Source of the DNA: CBDEGU01 sp965238045 | GTDB lineage: Bacteria > Acidobacteriota > Terriglobia > Bryobacterales > UBA6623 | NCBI GenBank assembly: GCA_965238045.1 | Contig: CBDEGU010000012.1 | Location: 1,674,001-1,738,000 of the forward strand | Direction of reading: 5' to 3' | DNA: 64,000 nucleotides | Part shown: positions 27,834 through 38,044 of the stretch, in pieces | Layout: every line of letters starts with the position of its first letter | Position numbering within the stretch: the stretch's first letter is position 1 | The notes under the pieces: model-generated | The model's input: the letters and a program-made list of their open reading frames with translations, nothing else | Databases searched by the model: none | Told to the model about the DNA's origin: nothing | Made by a program: the position numbers and the translations under genes

Positions 27834-29288
27834 CTATCCGCCCTCGCCCTTCTTGTGGACGGGAACATGGAGCCGCTGAATCTTTTGGTTCAGCGTGGAG
27901 AGCGCCACGCGCAGGCGTTTCGCGCACTCGGTCTGACTTCCGCCGCACTTTTCCAGCTCGTCGCTGAGCAGACGGCGCTCGAACTCTTCCATGATCTCTG
28001 GCAGGCTGGCGCCGGCGGAAGGTTTGAAATTCGACGGGATACGCGGCCGCTCGATGCCGTTGGAAGCCAGCAGGGCATCGGGCAGAGCTTCGACCGGAAC
28101 CTCGGGACCGGCCGCGAGCACGACCGCTCGCTCGATGACATTCTCCAGCTCGCGGACATTACCGGGCCAGCCGTAGTTCATGCAGACATTCATCGCGTCG
28201 GCGGAGAAGTGCAGCGTGGAGCGCTGCTCCTGGTCGAGGAAGCGTCCGTTTTCCTGGCAGTACTTGGTGAAGAAGTGCTCGACGAGCAGAGGAACGTCCT
28301 CCAAGCGCTCGCGCAGCGGCGGCAGGTCGATGGGGATGACGTCGAGACGGTAATACAGGTCCTCGCGGAACTGCCCCTGTTCGATGAGCGACTGCAGGTC
28401 GGTGTTCGTCGCGGCGACAATGCGAACGTCGACCCGAACGGTCTCGGTCGAGCCAACGGCCATGAATTCTCGCTCCTGGATCACGCGCAGCAGCTTGGCC
28501 TGGGTTTCGAGGCCCAGCGTGCCGACCTCGTCGAGGAAAATCGTTCCGCCGCCGGCCCGGTCAAAGCAGCCTTTTTGCGTCTGGGTCGCTCCGGTGAAAG
28601 CGCCCCGTACGTGGCCGAAGAGCCGAGACTCAAGCAGGTCAATCGGGATCGAACCCGTGTTGACGGCCACAAACGACCCTCCCGCGCGAGGCGAATGAGA
28701 GTGGATCGCTCGCGCGATGAGTTCCTTGCCCGTGCCGCTGTCGCCATGGATGAGAACGGTCGAGCGAGATTTTGCCACCTGGGCGACTAGTTCGAAGACT
28801 CGCCGCATCACTTCGCTCTTCCCGATCAGGTTCGCAAAGCTCGAAGTGCGCCGCAAGGCGTCGCGCAGTTCGGCGTTCTCGACTTCCAGGCGGTGCTGCC
28901 GGATAGATTTCTCGATCTCAAGCAGCAGCTTGTCGTTGTTCCACGGCTTGGTCAGGAAGTCGTTCGCGCCGCCCTTGATGGCCTGCACCGCGTTTTCGAC
29001 CGAACCGTAAGCGGTGAGCATCAGGATCGGAGTGCCGCTATCGGTCTTGCGGATCTCCTCGACAACTTCGAGGCCGCTGCGGTCGGACAGCATCAGATCC
29101 AGCAGCACCAGGTCGAAGCTCTCCGAGTGCAGCGCCAGAAGGCCCTCCGCCGCGTCCTCGGCCGTCTGGGACTCATAACCCTCAAGATCGAGCAGCGTGG
29201 AAAGGCTGTCACGAATCGCCTCTTCGTCATCGACGATGAGGATGCGCCCCTTCGCGCGGACGCTTGGTGCGGCTTGCCGCCTAGACAT
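27834..29288 (-). CDS. NtrC-family sigma-54-dependent response regulator
   Basis: 484 residues in three domains. The receiver (about 12-125) has a phosphoacceptor Asp in LVLLDLMLSDRSG. The AAA+ domain (about 150-385) carries Walker A GDSGTGKE, the sigma-54 contact loop GAFTGA and the DEVG-type Walker B. A Fis-type helix-turn-helix ends the protein (SQTECAKRLRVALSTLNQKIQRL). It should activate sigma-54 promoters when phosphorylated by the kinase encoded just upstream, whose stop overlaps its start by eight bases. The adjacent efflux cluster is a likely target, but I could not find a clear -24/-12 promoter before it. Confidence 0.93.
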   Translation of the reverse strand: MSRRQAAPSVRAKGRILIVDDEEAIRDSLSTLLDLEGYESQTAEDAAEGLLALHSESFDLVLLDLMLSDRSGLEVVEEIRKTDSGTPILMLTAYGSVENAVQAIKGGANDFLTKPWNNDKLLLEIEKSIRQHRLEVENAELRDALRRTSSFANLIGKSEVMRRVFELVAQVAKSRSTVLIHGDSGTGKELIARAIHSHSPRAGGSFVAVNTGSIPIDLLESRLFGHVRGAFTGATQTQKGCFDRAGGGTIFLDEVGTLGLETQAKLLRVIQEREFMAVGSTETVRVDVRIVAATNTDLQSLIEQGQFREDLYYRLDVIPIDLPPLRERLEDVPLLVEHFFTKYCQENGRFLDQEQRSTLHFSADAMNVCMNYGWPGNVRELENVIERAVVLAAGPEVPVEALPDALLASNGIERPRIPSNFKPSAGASLPEIMEEFERRLLSDELEKCGGSQTECAKRLRVALSTLNQKIQRLHVPVHKKGEGG

Positions 29289-32200
29289 GAATCGGTTTCG
29301 CGGCCAGGGGAAGCTCGATGTGGAACGATGTTCCCGCGCCAGGCCGGCTCTCCACCGTTATGTTACCCGAGTGCTCTTGTATGATGCCGTAGGTTACGGC
29401 CAGACCCAGACCGGTGCCGTGCTTGGGGCCCTTGGTGGTGAAGAAGGGGTCGAAGACCTTCCGTGCCTGCTCGGCCGTCATGCCCCTGCCGGTATCGCTT
29501 ACCGTGACCCGCGCCGTGCCCGGGCCCGTGCCTGGCGCCGTACCCAAGCCATCGTAGTCGTAGCGGGTCTCGATCGTGAGCGTTCCGCCTTCCGGCATGG
29601 CGTCGCGCGCGTTCAGAAACAGATTGAGAAACACCTGCTGCAACTTGCCCGCGTTGCCGCGCACGGGAGCCGGTTCGGGATCCAGATCGGTGCGTACCTG
29701 GATTTTTGCCTCGCGGAATTGCGGCCCCACCAGGCTGAGCGTTTCGGTCAAAACCTCGCCCAGGTCGAGCGGCGAGAGTTCGCGGCGGGTCAGGCGAGAG
29801 AAGTTCAGCAGCGAGTTGACGATTTCGCTGGCGCGAAAGCTCTGCGCGGTGATCTTCTCCAGCAGCTTCGCGTCGCCCGAATCATCCGCCGCCTTGCGCC
29901 TGAGCATCTGTGCGTAGCTCGAGATCACTGCCAGCGGAGTGTTCACTTCATGGGCCACGCCAGCGGCCAGCAGACCCACCGAACTCAGCTTGTCGGCCTG
30001 CACCAGGCGTTCCTCGAGTTCGATTCTCTCGGTTACATCGTCGAAAATAATCAAACGGCCGATGCGCTTGAAGTCCTTCGCCACCAGCGGGGCGACGGCA
30101 ATGTTGACGACGCGTTCCTGGCGCCCGCCGCCGGACTCCTTCTCCCCCGCCCCGTTCCCGCCGCCCGCGGGCTGAAACTCTTCGGGGAAGTCCGCGCCCG
30201 CGAGCGGGAACTTGTAGATCGTCCGCAATTCCGATTCCTGGCGCAGGCCGGCCAATTCGCTGGCGAGCTTCGCCGGCAGCAGCGCCGAAAGCTCTCGCCC
30301 CACGGCTTGGGCCCGCGAAATGCCAAAGGTTAGTTCGAGTTGCGTGTTCCAGCTCTCGACCTTGTCATCGAGACCAACCGTGCAGATTCCCACGCTCAGC
30401 GATTCGACGATATTCTCGCTGTACTCTTTCAGGCGCTGGTACTCATCGGCCTTCGAGGCCAGCGACTCGTAGAGCCGCGCGTTTTCGAGCGCCATGGCCA
30501 GGCTGCCGGAAAGCGTCCCTGCCAGACTCAGATCTTCGCTCGAAAGGTACTCGCCGTTTTTGGTGAGCCCCAGGCCGAGATAGGCGACGACGCGGCCCCG
30601 GGCGCGGCATGGCACATAGTAATGAAGGCCCAGCGGGGCGATCGCATCGGTGAGGGCGGCCGGGCGCCCGCTCCCGTCGCGCGGGTTCTCAAAGAAGATG
30701 TAGGCCTTGCCGCCGCCCGAGAGCAGCGAGGCCTCGAAAAAGCGCAGGTCGAACACACGGTCCCGCACTGGGCCACGGAGCTCGGCCATGCCCGCCGCGT
30801 GCGCCAAAGCGAAGCCGGCTTCCCCGTTTTCCCGGCGGCTGGCGACCAGCACGGCCATTCTCTCAATGCCAAGCGTCTGGCTGAGCCGCCGCGAGACCGA
30901 CGAGAGCATGCGGTCCGTGTCGGTCTCGGTGCTGAGCGTCGAGGCGAACTCGCCCAAGGTTTGCCGGTAGTCGTAGCGTTCGCGGTAGAAGCGGCGATCG
31001 AGAACTGTCTGCATGCGCTTTCTCAGCGGATGAAACAGCAGCGCGCCGGCGACGAGCGAGATCACCCAAATCGCCGGATCGCGTCCGGCCCACGGGCCCG
31101 TCAGCGGACCGGCGCTGAAGATCAGGGCATAGACGGCCCCTAGCAAAGCGGCGGTGGCCGCGGTGTAGGCAGCCCCGCGCCTCACGACCAGATCCACGTC
31201 CATCAGGCGAAACTTGGTGATCGCATAGGCGAAGGCCAGCGGAATCAGGATCAACGAAAAGACCGAAAACTCCTGCAGCGGCCCTGGCAAGACTCCCGCG
31301 GCGAAGGGGACCACATAGCAGGCGGCGAACGGGAACACCCCCCACAGTGTTCCCGCCGCCAGCCATCTTCTCTGCCGGCGCGACACGAGATCCTCAGAGT
31401 TCGGCGCGGCGAAGTTCAGATACAGCGCGCCGCCCACGAAGCAGGAGCCCAGCAGAGCATAGGAAACGCGGTCGAGCAAAAAACTAAGTTCCGCGGCCGG
31501 CAGCGCGGTTTCCAGCCAGCCGGCGGCGGCCCCGTGGTAGATGGCGATCACGGCGGCGGCCGGCAAGTAGACGCTGGCGCGAAGCACCCGGCCCGTGAAT
31601 ATCCGCCCAGGCGATGACGTTCGCCCGGAACGGCCAAAGCTTAGACAGAAATGCAGGAAGATCGCCGGAGCCAGCACGGTCGCCCATACATCGCCCCAGT
31701 AAATCCAGCGGTCCAAGGCGTCCAGCTTGCCGCTGTAGCTGAAGGCGTAGAGCACGAACGAGGCCAGGCAAAACACATAGAACGGAAGGACCATTGGCCG
31801 GCGGCGATGCCGCAACAAAACGGTCAGCCCGATCGCCAAATAACACAAGGCCACGAGCCACAGGAAGGCATACATCGGCGTGTTGATCGTCGCCGCCCCG
31901 ATGACAACCGATCGCTCGACCTCGACGTAGCGAATCCCGGCCGCCGCTCCGGCCGCCGCCCCCCCATCCGCTCCGGCATCCGGCGTCGGGTGATCGATCG
32001 TGTAGAGCGTCGTCCGCCAGGCGCCGCCCTCGAAGAGAAGTTGCGCCAGTTCCGACGGCTGCCTGACGGCCACTCCGTCGATTCGGCGAAGCAGGTCGCC
32101 GGGCTCCACACCGGCCTTCTCGCCTGGTCCGTCCGGGGCCACGCGAAGGGCTTTCAGACCGCCGGAGCCGGCGGTCCAAACCACACCGTCATCGGGCAAT

Positions 32201-32307
32201 TCGTAGTTCAGGCGCTGCTGCAGGTTCCCCGCCGCCAGCATGACGCAGACCAGGGTCGCCAGCAGCAGCACCGGCTTCATCGCCCGAATAGCAAAGCTGT
32301 CACTCAT
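29281..32307 (-). CDS. Sensor histidine kinase: PDZ, membrane, GAF, PAS domains
   Basis: About 1,008 residues. An N-terminal anchor (VLLLATLVCVMLAAG) is followed by a PDZ domain (about 30-105; GEKAGVEPGDLLRRIDGVAV). A multi-helix membrane region (about 130-420), a GAF domain (about 450-600), a PAS domain (about 635-740), a HisKA domain with H-box LAAGVAHEVNTPLAVI and a C-terminal ATPase domain (VFLNLFLNARDAMPEGG, DTGRGM, GTGLGLAVTYGII) come next. An outside PDZ could sense envelope proteins or peptides. It overlaps the NtrC-type gene by eight bases. The start ATG 32307 is chosen ahead of the anchor. Confidence 0.92.
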   Translation of the reverse strand: MSDSFAIRAMKPVLLLATLVCVMLAAGNLQQRLNYELPDDGVVWTAGSGGLKALRVAPDGPGEKAGVEPGDLLRRIDGVAVRQPSELAQLLFEGGAWRTTLYTIDHPTPDAGADGGAAAGAAAGIRYVEVERSVVIGAATINTPMYAFLWLVALCYLAIGLTVLLRHRRRPMVLPFYVFCLASFVLYAFSYSGKLDALDRWIYWGDVWATVLAPAIFLHFCLSFGRSGRTSSPGRIFTGRVLRASVYLPAAAVIAIYHGAAAGWLETALPAAELSFLLDRVSYALLGSCFVGGALYLNFAAPNSEDLVSRRQRRWLAAGTLWGVFPFAACYVVPFAAGVLPGPLQEFSVFSLILIPLAFAYAITKFRLMDVDLVVRRGAAYTAATAALLGAVYALIFSAGPLTGPWAGRDPAIWVISLVAGALLFHPLRKRMQTVLDRRFYRERYDYRQTLGEFASTLSTETDTDRMLSSVSRRLSQTLGIERMAVLVASRRENGEAGFALAHAAGMAELRGPVRDRVFDLRFFEASLLSGGGKAYIFFENPRDGSGRPAALTDAIAPLGLHYYVPCRARGRVVAYLGLGLTKNGEYLSSEDLSLAGTLSGSLAMALENARLYESLASKADEYQRLKEYSENIVESLSVGICTVGLDDKVESWNTQLELTFGISRAQAVGRELSALLPAKLASELAGLRQESELRTIYKFPLAGADFPEEFQPAGGGNGAGEKESGGGRQERVVNIAVAPLVAKDFKRIGRLIIFDDVTERIELEERLVQADKLSSVGLLAAGVAHEVNTPLAVISSYAQMLRRKAADDSGDAKLLEKITAQSFRASEIVNSLLNFSRLTRRELSPLDLGEVLTETLSLVGPQFREAKIQVRTDLDPEPAPVRGNAGKLQQVFLNLFLNARDAMPEGGTLTIETRYDYDGLGTAPGTGPGTARVTVSDTGRGMTAEQARKVFDPFFTTKGPKHGTGLGLAVTYGIIQEHSGNITVESRPGAGTSFHIELPLAAKPIHV

Positions 32308-32622
32308 TTCGATCCATGTACTCCAGCCGCGACCCAGGCACACCCGGGGCGCACCTAACCGCAGGCCGTAACCAATAGTACTAGCACGCCCCCTGCCAAA
32401 CCGTGGCCCGCTGAAATTTCGGAATTAGCTGAAAAATCGACAGTTATGGCGCATCCAAACAGGCCGATCGGTTCCAGAATACGGATTTCCGTAGGAGCCA
32501 ATCTGTTTTTTGGAAGCTTTTCCGCCAGTAACCGAATCCTGCCGCACGTCCTGCCGCACGAAACCTGCCCCGCGGACCGGCCCAATTCTTGCCCAGCGGC
32601 CGGTCTCACTCCGCTGTATCTC
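32308..32622. other. Intergenic region, nothing recognised
   Basis: 315 bases between the sensor-kinase start and the stop of the enolase-superfamily gene, both on the minus strand. I see no gene, clear terminator or promoter. It should contain the promoter of the kinase/regulator pair. Confidence 0.4.
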
Positions 32623-34215
32623 TCACCCTGGGTAACGGCGGGCGAGCCACCTTTCGAGGTCTTCCATCGAAGCCCAATCGGGTTCTTGCGTGACGCCATA
32701 GCCGGGCCGTTGCAGGCTTTCGCAGCGGACTTCGCCGTGGCGAATCTTGAGGAACCACTCTGCTTGACCCTCTGCTTGACCCTCTGCTGGACCCTCTTCT
32801 GGGCCCTCTTCTGGGCCCTCTTCTGGGCTCCGCTGCGTGTACATGTCGGGGTGATCGCGAACGACGCCCGCCTTGTCCTTTCGAGAGAGCATCGAGAGGC
32901 CGTAGTTATAGTGATGGCCATTGCGCTCGCAGTGCTCGATGCCAAGCACGGCGAGTGAGGCGAAATCCTGGTGCAGCGGGACAACGGGCAGATTTTGCAG
33001 ATCCTCGCCGCTGAGGAAAGCGAAGTTCCCCTCGCGCTGGTAGCGGGTGACCAGAGCCCGATTCATGAGCGATTTGAAGAAACCCTTGCAGTTCTTGTGC
33101 GAAGCCCCGAGATAGCCGATCTTGAAGGCTCGTCGATAGCTTGAGAGGTTGCTGTCGGCCTCGTCGATCAGCAGCGGTTTAAGCCGTCCGATGCGGCGGA
33201 TCGCCGGCTCGGTCGCCGCGTCCAGCGTGAGTCTGCGGGGCAGCGGCTGTTCAATCCACAACAAATGCTGAAACAGGCCAAGCTGCTGGCTCTTGAGATC
33301 GTTGACGAAGGCCTCGAACTCCCCCAGATCCCCATAAGCCTCGTTGGCGTCCATGGTCAGGCTCGGCATGGCGAGCTGAGGCGAGTCGCCACTGGAGACC
33401 ACTTCCCAGATGCGCGCCAGGCGGCGCAGATCATGCCGCCTCTCGCCCGAGAGCTTGATCTTGAAATACTCGAGGCCGTCGGTGCGTATGTACTCCTCGA
33501 GCGTCTCGGGCAGGCCATCGTTGACGCGCTGCTCCGCTGGCAGATCCTCGCCCGTGATGGGGTCGGAATTGCCCACCGTGTGACGGATGCGAAACCGTGT
33601 AAGCGGCCTGGGCGCGGTGTAGTCCGCCGGCACCACACCCTCTAGCTCGGGATGCACACGCCAGGGCTGAAAGCCAAACCGGTCGCCGCGAACCATGGCG
33701 AAGATCGGCTTGCCGGCGAGTCGGCACACGGCGTCGAGCATCGCCCTCTCGAGCAGCGCGGAGACAAACGACGAGGTTAGATCCTCTTGGCCCCGCCGCC
33801 GCCCCGCGCGCATGAGTTTCCCGTGACAGTCAAGCCATTGATCGAAGGGATTCTCAAAGGTTCCCCTTGTACTTTGTGGGGCTATGCCTTTGGGAAAAGA
33901 AGCATTCTTGGAGGGAGAAGTATCTTCCCCGGAAGAGAGGTAAATCTCGCGGGCATCCGCTATCAGCCGGACCATCTCGCGCAGCTTGCGGGCTTTCGCG
34001 CGCCCCGGCCGCTTGTCGAGCCAGCGGACCGACAGCCGGTCAGCCGAACAGCCGAAGGTTTCGTTGCCATCGGAGTCGCGAACAATCATGCGCACGTGCG
34101 CCAGAGGGTTTGTCGAGCGCGAGCCTTGCGCTCCCATCTTGCCGATCGACATCGACACCCGATTGGGCGCAGTCTCCCGCATGTAGAGTTCAATCGATTG
34201 GATACGGTAAGCCAC
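32623..34215 (-). CDS. Enolase-superfamily (mandelate racemase/muconate lactonizing-like) protein
   Basis: 530 residues. The central part has the superfamily's active-site pattern in order: FKIKLSG (catalytic Lys candidates), SLTMDANEAYGD (first metal Asp), LLWIEQPLPR (second, Glu) and KPLLIDEADSN (third, Glu/Asp). The N-terminal capping region (1-200) is longer than usual. Near the C-terminus a repeat of four-residue units EEGP then AEGQ (about residues 466-488) comes from a 12-bp DNA repeat. An epimerase, racemase or dehydratase role is likely; the substrate is unknown. It stands alone between the kinase and the DUF5916 gene. Confidence 0.8.
   Translation of the reverse strand: MAYRIQSIELYMRETAPNRVSMSIGKMGAQGSRSTNPLAHVRMIVRDSDGNETFGCSADRLSVRWLDKRPGRAKARKLREMVRLIADAREIYLSSGEDTSPSKNASFPKGIAPQSTRGTFENPFDQWLDCHGKLMRAGRRRGQEDLTSSFVSALLERAMLDAVCRLAGKPIFAMVRGDRFGFQPWRVHPELEGVVPADYTAPRPLTRFRIRHTVGNSDPITGEDLPAEQRVNDGLPETLEEYIRTDGLEYFKIKLSGERRHDLRRLARIWEVVSSGDSPQLAMPSLTMDANEAYGDLGEFEAFVNDLKSQQLGLFQHLLWIEQPLPRRLTLDAATEPAIRRIGRLKPLLIDEADSNLSSYRRAFKIGYLGASHKNCKGFFKSLMNRALVTRYQREGNFAFLSGEDLQNLPVVPLHQDFASLAVLGIEHCERNGHHYNYGLSMLSRKDKAGVVRDHPDMYTQRSPEEGPEEGPEEGPAEGQAEGQAEWFLKIRHGEVRCESLQRPGYGVTQEPDWASMEDLERWLARRYPG
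32763..32830 (-). repeat. 12-bp tandem repeat inside the enolase-like gene
   Basis: About five and a half units of 12 bases encode EEGP-EEGP-EEGP-AEGQ-AEGQ. Because the unit is a multiple of three, changes in copy number would lengthen or shorten the protein without shifting the frame. Confidence 0.85.
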
Positions 34216-34297
34216 GGGCTACTAGCAGTGTCGCAACGCGGACGGAACTGCGCAATGGGCCGGCCGCACGAATCCTTCCACCTCGAAGCGGCGAGGA

Positions 34298-36567
34298 CTA
34301 GTAGTCCAGCAAGTAGCTGAACTTGACGAAGAGGGCGCGCGAGAGCGTCCGGCGCTCGATGTCGTGGGGATCGAGGAAATCCCTCGTCGAGGTCGCGGTA
34401 TTGTAGACGACGAAAAATCCGGTGCTGGAAGTCGAGAGCAGCCCCAGCCGGATATTGTGTCCGATCTGATTCGTCACCGTGTTGTACTGGCTGAAGGTCT
34501 GCAAGAAACTCTTCGGCGTGAACGACCAGTTGAAGCGCAACCCCACAAGATCGGTGTTGAACTTGCCGGTCGGCAAGTCGATGAAGTTCCGCACCCAGCT
34601 TCCGGTCCAGGTCAGATTCTTGCCCCGGCGGACACCGCCCCGGGGCTGAGCGTCCGTATCGTGCCGTTATAGAAATCTCCTTTCGCCGCATTCCCGCTGA
34701 TGAAAACCGTGGCGCTGGGATCGGTTCCGAAGTTAGCAATCAGTTCATTGAACTGATACCGGCCGATGGGAATAAACACCCCAGGATAGACTTCAAACGG
34801 AACATCGAGCCGTTCAAAGTTGCGGTTGTGGGCCAGCCCGAGCCGGCCCCCATTCTGCCAGCGCGTATCCACGTGATAATGTTCAAACGCCGACTCCTTC
34901 TCGTTGCTCCCCAGCGTGTACCACCTTGTTGACAACAAATGCGGCTCGATGCTGCGAATGCGGCTGTTGTCGAGATAGTGCGTGTAGCGGTAGAAATAGT
35001 TCGGTTTGCGATAACCCGCCCGGCGAAGAAAACCAACTTCCGGATTGAAGTTGTGACCCACCTCCAGGTATCCCAAGCTGAACTGGTGCCGGGAGTCATC
35101 GTATTCGAACCGTGACGAGTACGCATGGTCGCTGCCGATGAGTTGAGGGCTTTCGGTCTTCGCCGCGTAGTTGAACCAGTTGGCATACTTTCCAAATCCG
35201 AAATTCGCGTCGACGCCATAGGTCCGGTTGAAGCGGGGAGCGTCTTCGAACCGGGTCGTCGACTGGCGGTTCACTCCGATGACGCCGATCGAGGAACGAT
35301 TGGGCAGCTCACGGCTAAACCGGGCTACGGAATAGTTGTTCGCCGGCGCCGCGCCGTCGACCGAGCGTGTTTGCATGTTGAGCACGCCGACCTGATACGG
35401 CCCGACCTTTCCGCTCAGGCGCACGCCTCCGTCGATGGGCACTGGGTTGCGGTCCTCATCCAGCCCGATGCGCCGGGAAAAGAAGAGTTCGACTTCGCGA
35501 GGCGTGCCGAACTCGAAGATGCCTGAGTTTTCGAGAAAGAACGGCCGCTTCTCGGGAAAGAACAGGTCAAACCGCGTCAGGTTGACCTGCTCGTCATCGA
35601 CCTCGACCTGTGCGAAATCCGTGTTTACGGTCGCGTCGAGCGTGAGTCCTGGAGTGAGGCTGTACTTGAGATCGAGCCCGGCGTCGCGCTCCATCTTCGT
35701 TGCCTCGCCGGATCGCTGGTAGTCCTGCGAGAAACCACCCAGCACATAGGGCAGCAGTTTTAAGTTTCGCTGGGTCGTGGTCTCGAGTCCCTCGAGCGAT
35801 CCCGCGCTGCTCACTTGGGTCAGCCTAAAAGCACGCGAGATCGGCGACCAAAAAGAAAGCTCGTTGCGCCGCCGCAAGTTGCGCATGATGTTCACGCCCC
35901 AGAGCCCCTCGCCAGTCCGGTAGCGCAGCGTGCGAAACGGAATCACCATCTCGCTTTCCCAGCCACGCGCGGTGATCTGGGAGCGCACTTCCCAAACCGC
36001 GTCCCAGTTTAGATTGAACGCCGTCGCGCCTCCGCGCTGAGCGCCGCCTTGGCCGCCGGCCCGGGCCGGCCCCCCTCCTCCTCCGCGGGACTGGCCCGCT
36101 TTCGAGACCTGGGCGTCGAACTCGATGCCGGTCGGGCTCGTGCCGAAGATCACCGCGTTCTGGTCGTCGTTGAAGGTGTCAAGCAAGATCTGCACCGAAT
36201 CAGTGTCGTCGAGTTCGCCATCCCGCCGGTTCTGTGTAACGACAATATTCTCGGGCTGGGAATCGAAACAGATGATCGAGATGTAGAGATTCTGGTCATC
36301 GAAGGCAAAACGGACTTCGGTCCTCTCGGGCGAGGGCTCTCCCTCGTCCGGGTTCTGCTGAATGAAGTCCGTAGCCGGCTCGATCCGCTGCCACATTCGT
36401 TCGCTGACGAGTCCGTCAAGCTTGGGCGGCGTTTCAATACGGATCGCCCGCACGACGCGCTCCTCGGCAGGCCCTTGCTGCGCCAAGGCCGCGGGCGGCG
36501 GCCAGAAAAACACACATAACAGCACAGCCACGCATAGCGGCACGACAAACAGAGACTGAAATTTCAT
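34298..36567 (-). pseudogene. DUF5916 outer-membrane protein, apparent frameshift
   Basis: A signal peptide (FQSLFVVPLCVAVLLCVFF) is followed by a family-9-type carbohydrate-binding-like domain (about 45-230; PPKLDGLVSERMWQRI, NLYISIICFDSQPENI, SEMVIPFRTLRYR). A DUF5916 beta-barrel-like domain continues with DLFFPEKRPFFLEN, a family hallmark. At 34,622-34,646 the frame moves: the first frame stops at 34,612, while the expected ending continues in another frame as RGKNLTWTGSWV and DLPTGKFNTDLVGLRFNW to the stop at 34,298. The total span is one base short of a multiple of three. The spot is a C/G run, so sequencing error is possible. Confidence 0.82.
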
Positions 36568-36632
36568 GGGGTACTCGAACAAGCGGCCTCAAGTCAGCTG
36601 GAACAACCAGGTTGGAATGTTAGGCCAAAACG

Positions 36633-37883
36633 TTAGCTTGGAACGTGCCGGGCCACCGCGCGGAAGGCCCATCTCGCCGCCTCGATCGTCTCAACGACCT
36701 CGGTCTCGGCGTGCACGGTGGATATGTACCAGCGGCCATCCGGCAGCAGGTAGATGCCGTTATCGAGCATCGCTTCGAGCCAAATGCCAAGACGGCCCGA
36801 CGGCGGACTGGTCAATCCGCGCGAATCCGCGACTGCGCCTTCGTCGGGGAAGACCATCTTGAATACCGTACCGACGCCGCGGATCGTGAGCGGTACGCCA
36901 ACCTCGGCGGCGGCGGCGCGCAGCCCGGCCATGATCTTCTCGCCGGTGCGATCGGCCGCCTGGAGCACCGCGGCGTCATCGCGCGCAAGCTCCGCCAGGG
37001 TTGCTTCCGCGGCCGCCAGCACGGTCGGGTTTCCATTGAAGCTGCCTCCATGGAGCACGGTGGCGTCTTCGATTAGTTTCATGATCTCGCCGCTTCCGGC
37101 GATCACGCTGAGAGGGAAACCGCCGGCCACCGCTTTGCCGAAGGTCGCCAGATCGGGCGTAATGCCGTATAGCGTCTGCGCACCGCCTAGGTGCACCCGG
37201 AAGCCTGTAATCACTTCGTCGAAAATCAAGACGATGCCGTGTCTTTTCGTGATCTCGCGCAGCCCCTGCAAGTAGCCTTCCTCGGGCAAGATACAGCCGC
37301 CGTTGCAGAGGATCGGTTCCAGAATCACGCAGGCAATTTCACCGGCGCATTCGGCGATGGACTTCTCGACCGCGCCGAGGTCGTTCCACGGAAGGAAGAT
37401 CGTATCGGGCGGCGTCTCCAGCCAGCCGTGGTAGTGGGCATGAAACCGCAGGATGCGCCTGCGGCCGGTAAAGGCGCGGGAGAGACGAAAGGCGATCTGG
37501 TCGGCCTCGGTGCCGGTGTTGCTAAAGAGAACGCGATCGGCGCAGGGGATCAGTTCCACCAGCTTCTCGGCCACGGTGATTTCGCGTTCGTGCTGCGCGC
37601 CGTAGTCCCAGCCTCGCCGCAGCGTGTCCTCGACGGCGGTCACGATCGCCGGATGACAGTGCCCTAGAATCAGCGGCCCCCAGGCCAGCGTGTAATCGAT
37701 GTAGGTGTTGCCGTCCACGTCGGTGATGCGAGCGCCTTCGCCGTGATCGAAGTAGAGCGGATGCGGTACCGACTTGGCGCGAAAGGCGCTGCTCACGCCG
37801 CTGGCAAGCGACTTCTTGGCGCGAGCGAGAAGTTCCCGCGACCGTCGCCGGTCGGCGACTACGGCTGCTGTATCTTCTGACAT
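36633..37883 (-). CDS. Class III aminotransferase, glutamate-1-semialdehyde aminomutase-like
   Basis: 416 residues, PLP-dependent. Matching stretches are YFDHGEGARITDVDGNTYIDY, LFSNTGTEADQIAFRLSRAFTG, FHAHYHGW, LIFDEVITGFR and FGKAVAGGFPLSVIAG, where the Lys should form the Schiff base. It resembles HemL, but members of this subgroup outside haem operons act on other amino donors, and none of the neighbours is a haem gene. I therefore leave the symbol empty. The start is ATG 37883. Confidence 0.88.
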   Translation of the reverse strand: MSEDTAAVVADRRRSRELLARAKKSLASGVSSAFRAKSVPHPLYFDHGEGARITDVDGNTYIDYTLAWGPLILGHCHPAIVTAVEDTLRRGWDYGAQHEREITVAEKLVELIPCADRVLFSNTGTEADQIAFRLSRAFTGRRRILRFHAHYHGWLETPPDTIFLPWNDLGAVEKSIAECAGEIACVILEPILCNGGCILPEEGYLQGLREITKRHGIVLIFDEVITGFRVHLGGAQTLYGITPDLATFGKAVAGGFPLSVIAGSGEIMKLIEDATVLHGGSFNGNPTVLAAAEATLAELARDDAAVLQAADRTGEKIMAGLRAAAAEVGVPLTIRGVGTVFKMVFPDEGAVADSRGLTSPPSGRLGIWLEAMLDNGIYLLPDGRWYISTVHAETEVVETIEAARWAFRAVARHVPS

Positions 37884-38044
37884 CGTGATTACCCCTGAAC
37901 AAGCGCCCGCGAGACCCCCTCGGCCGCGGTACGCCCTGCGAACTAATGGTCAATTCTAACAATTTTTCCGGCGCTTGGGTTGCCGTAATCCGCCCTGCTT
38001 GCTAGCCTTTGGCTGTCTGTCTGTTCCCTGAAGGAGAATTTCCG

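Noticed and set aside
27602..27868. 88-codon minus-strand gene between regulator and adaptor
   Set aside because: No conserved features, and its start overlaps the regulator's 3' end.
32446..32958. Plus-strand frame of 170 codons opposite the enolase-like gene end
   Set aside because: The LCLTLCWTLFWALF run is just the reverse of the 12-bp repeat; no start signal or family match.
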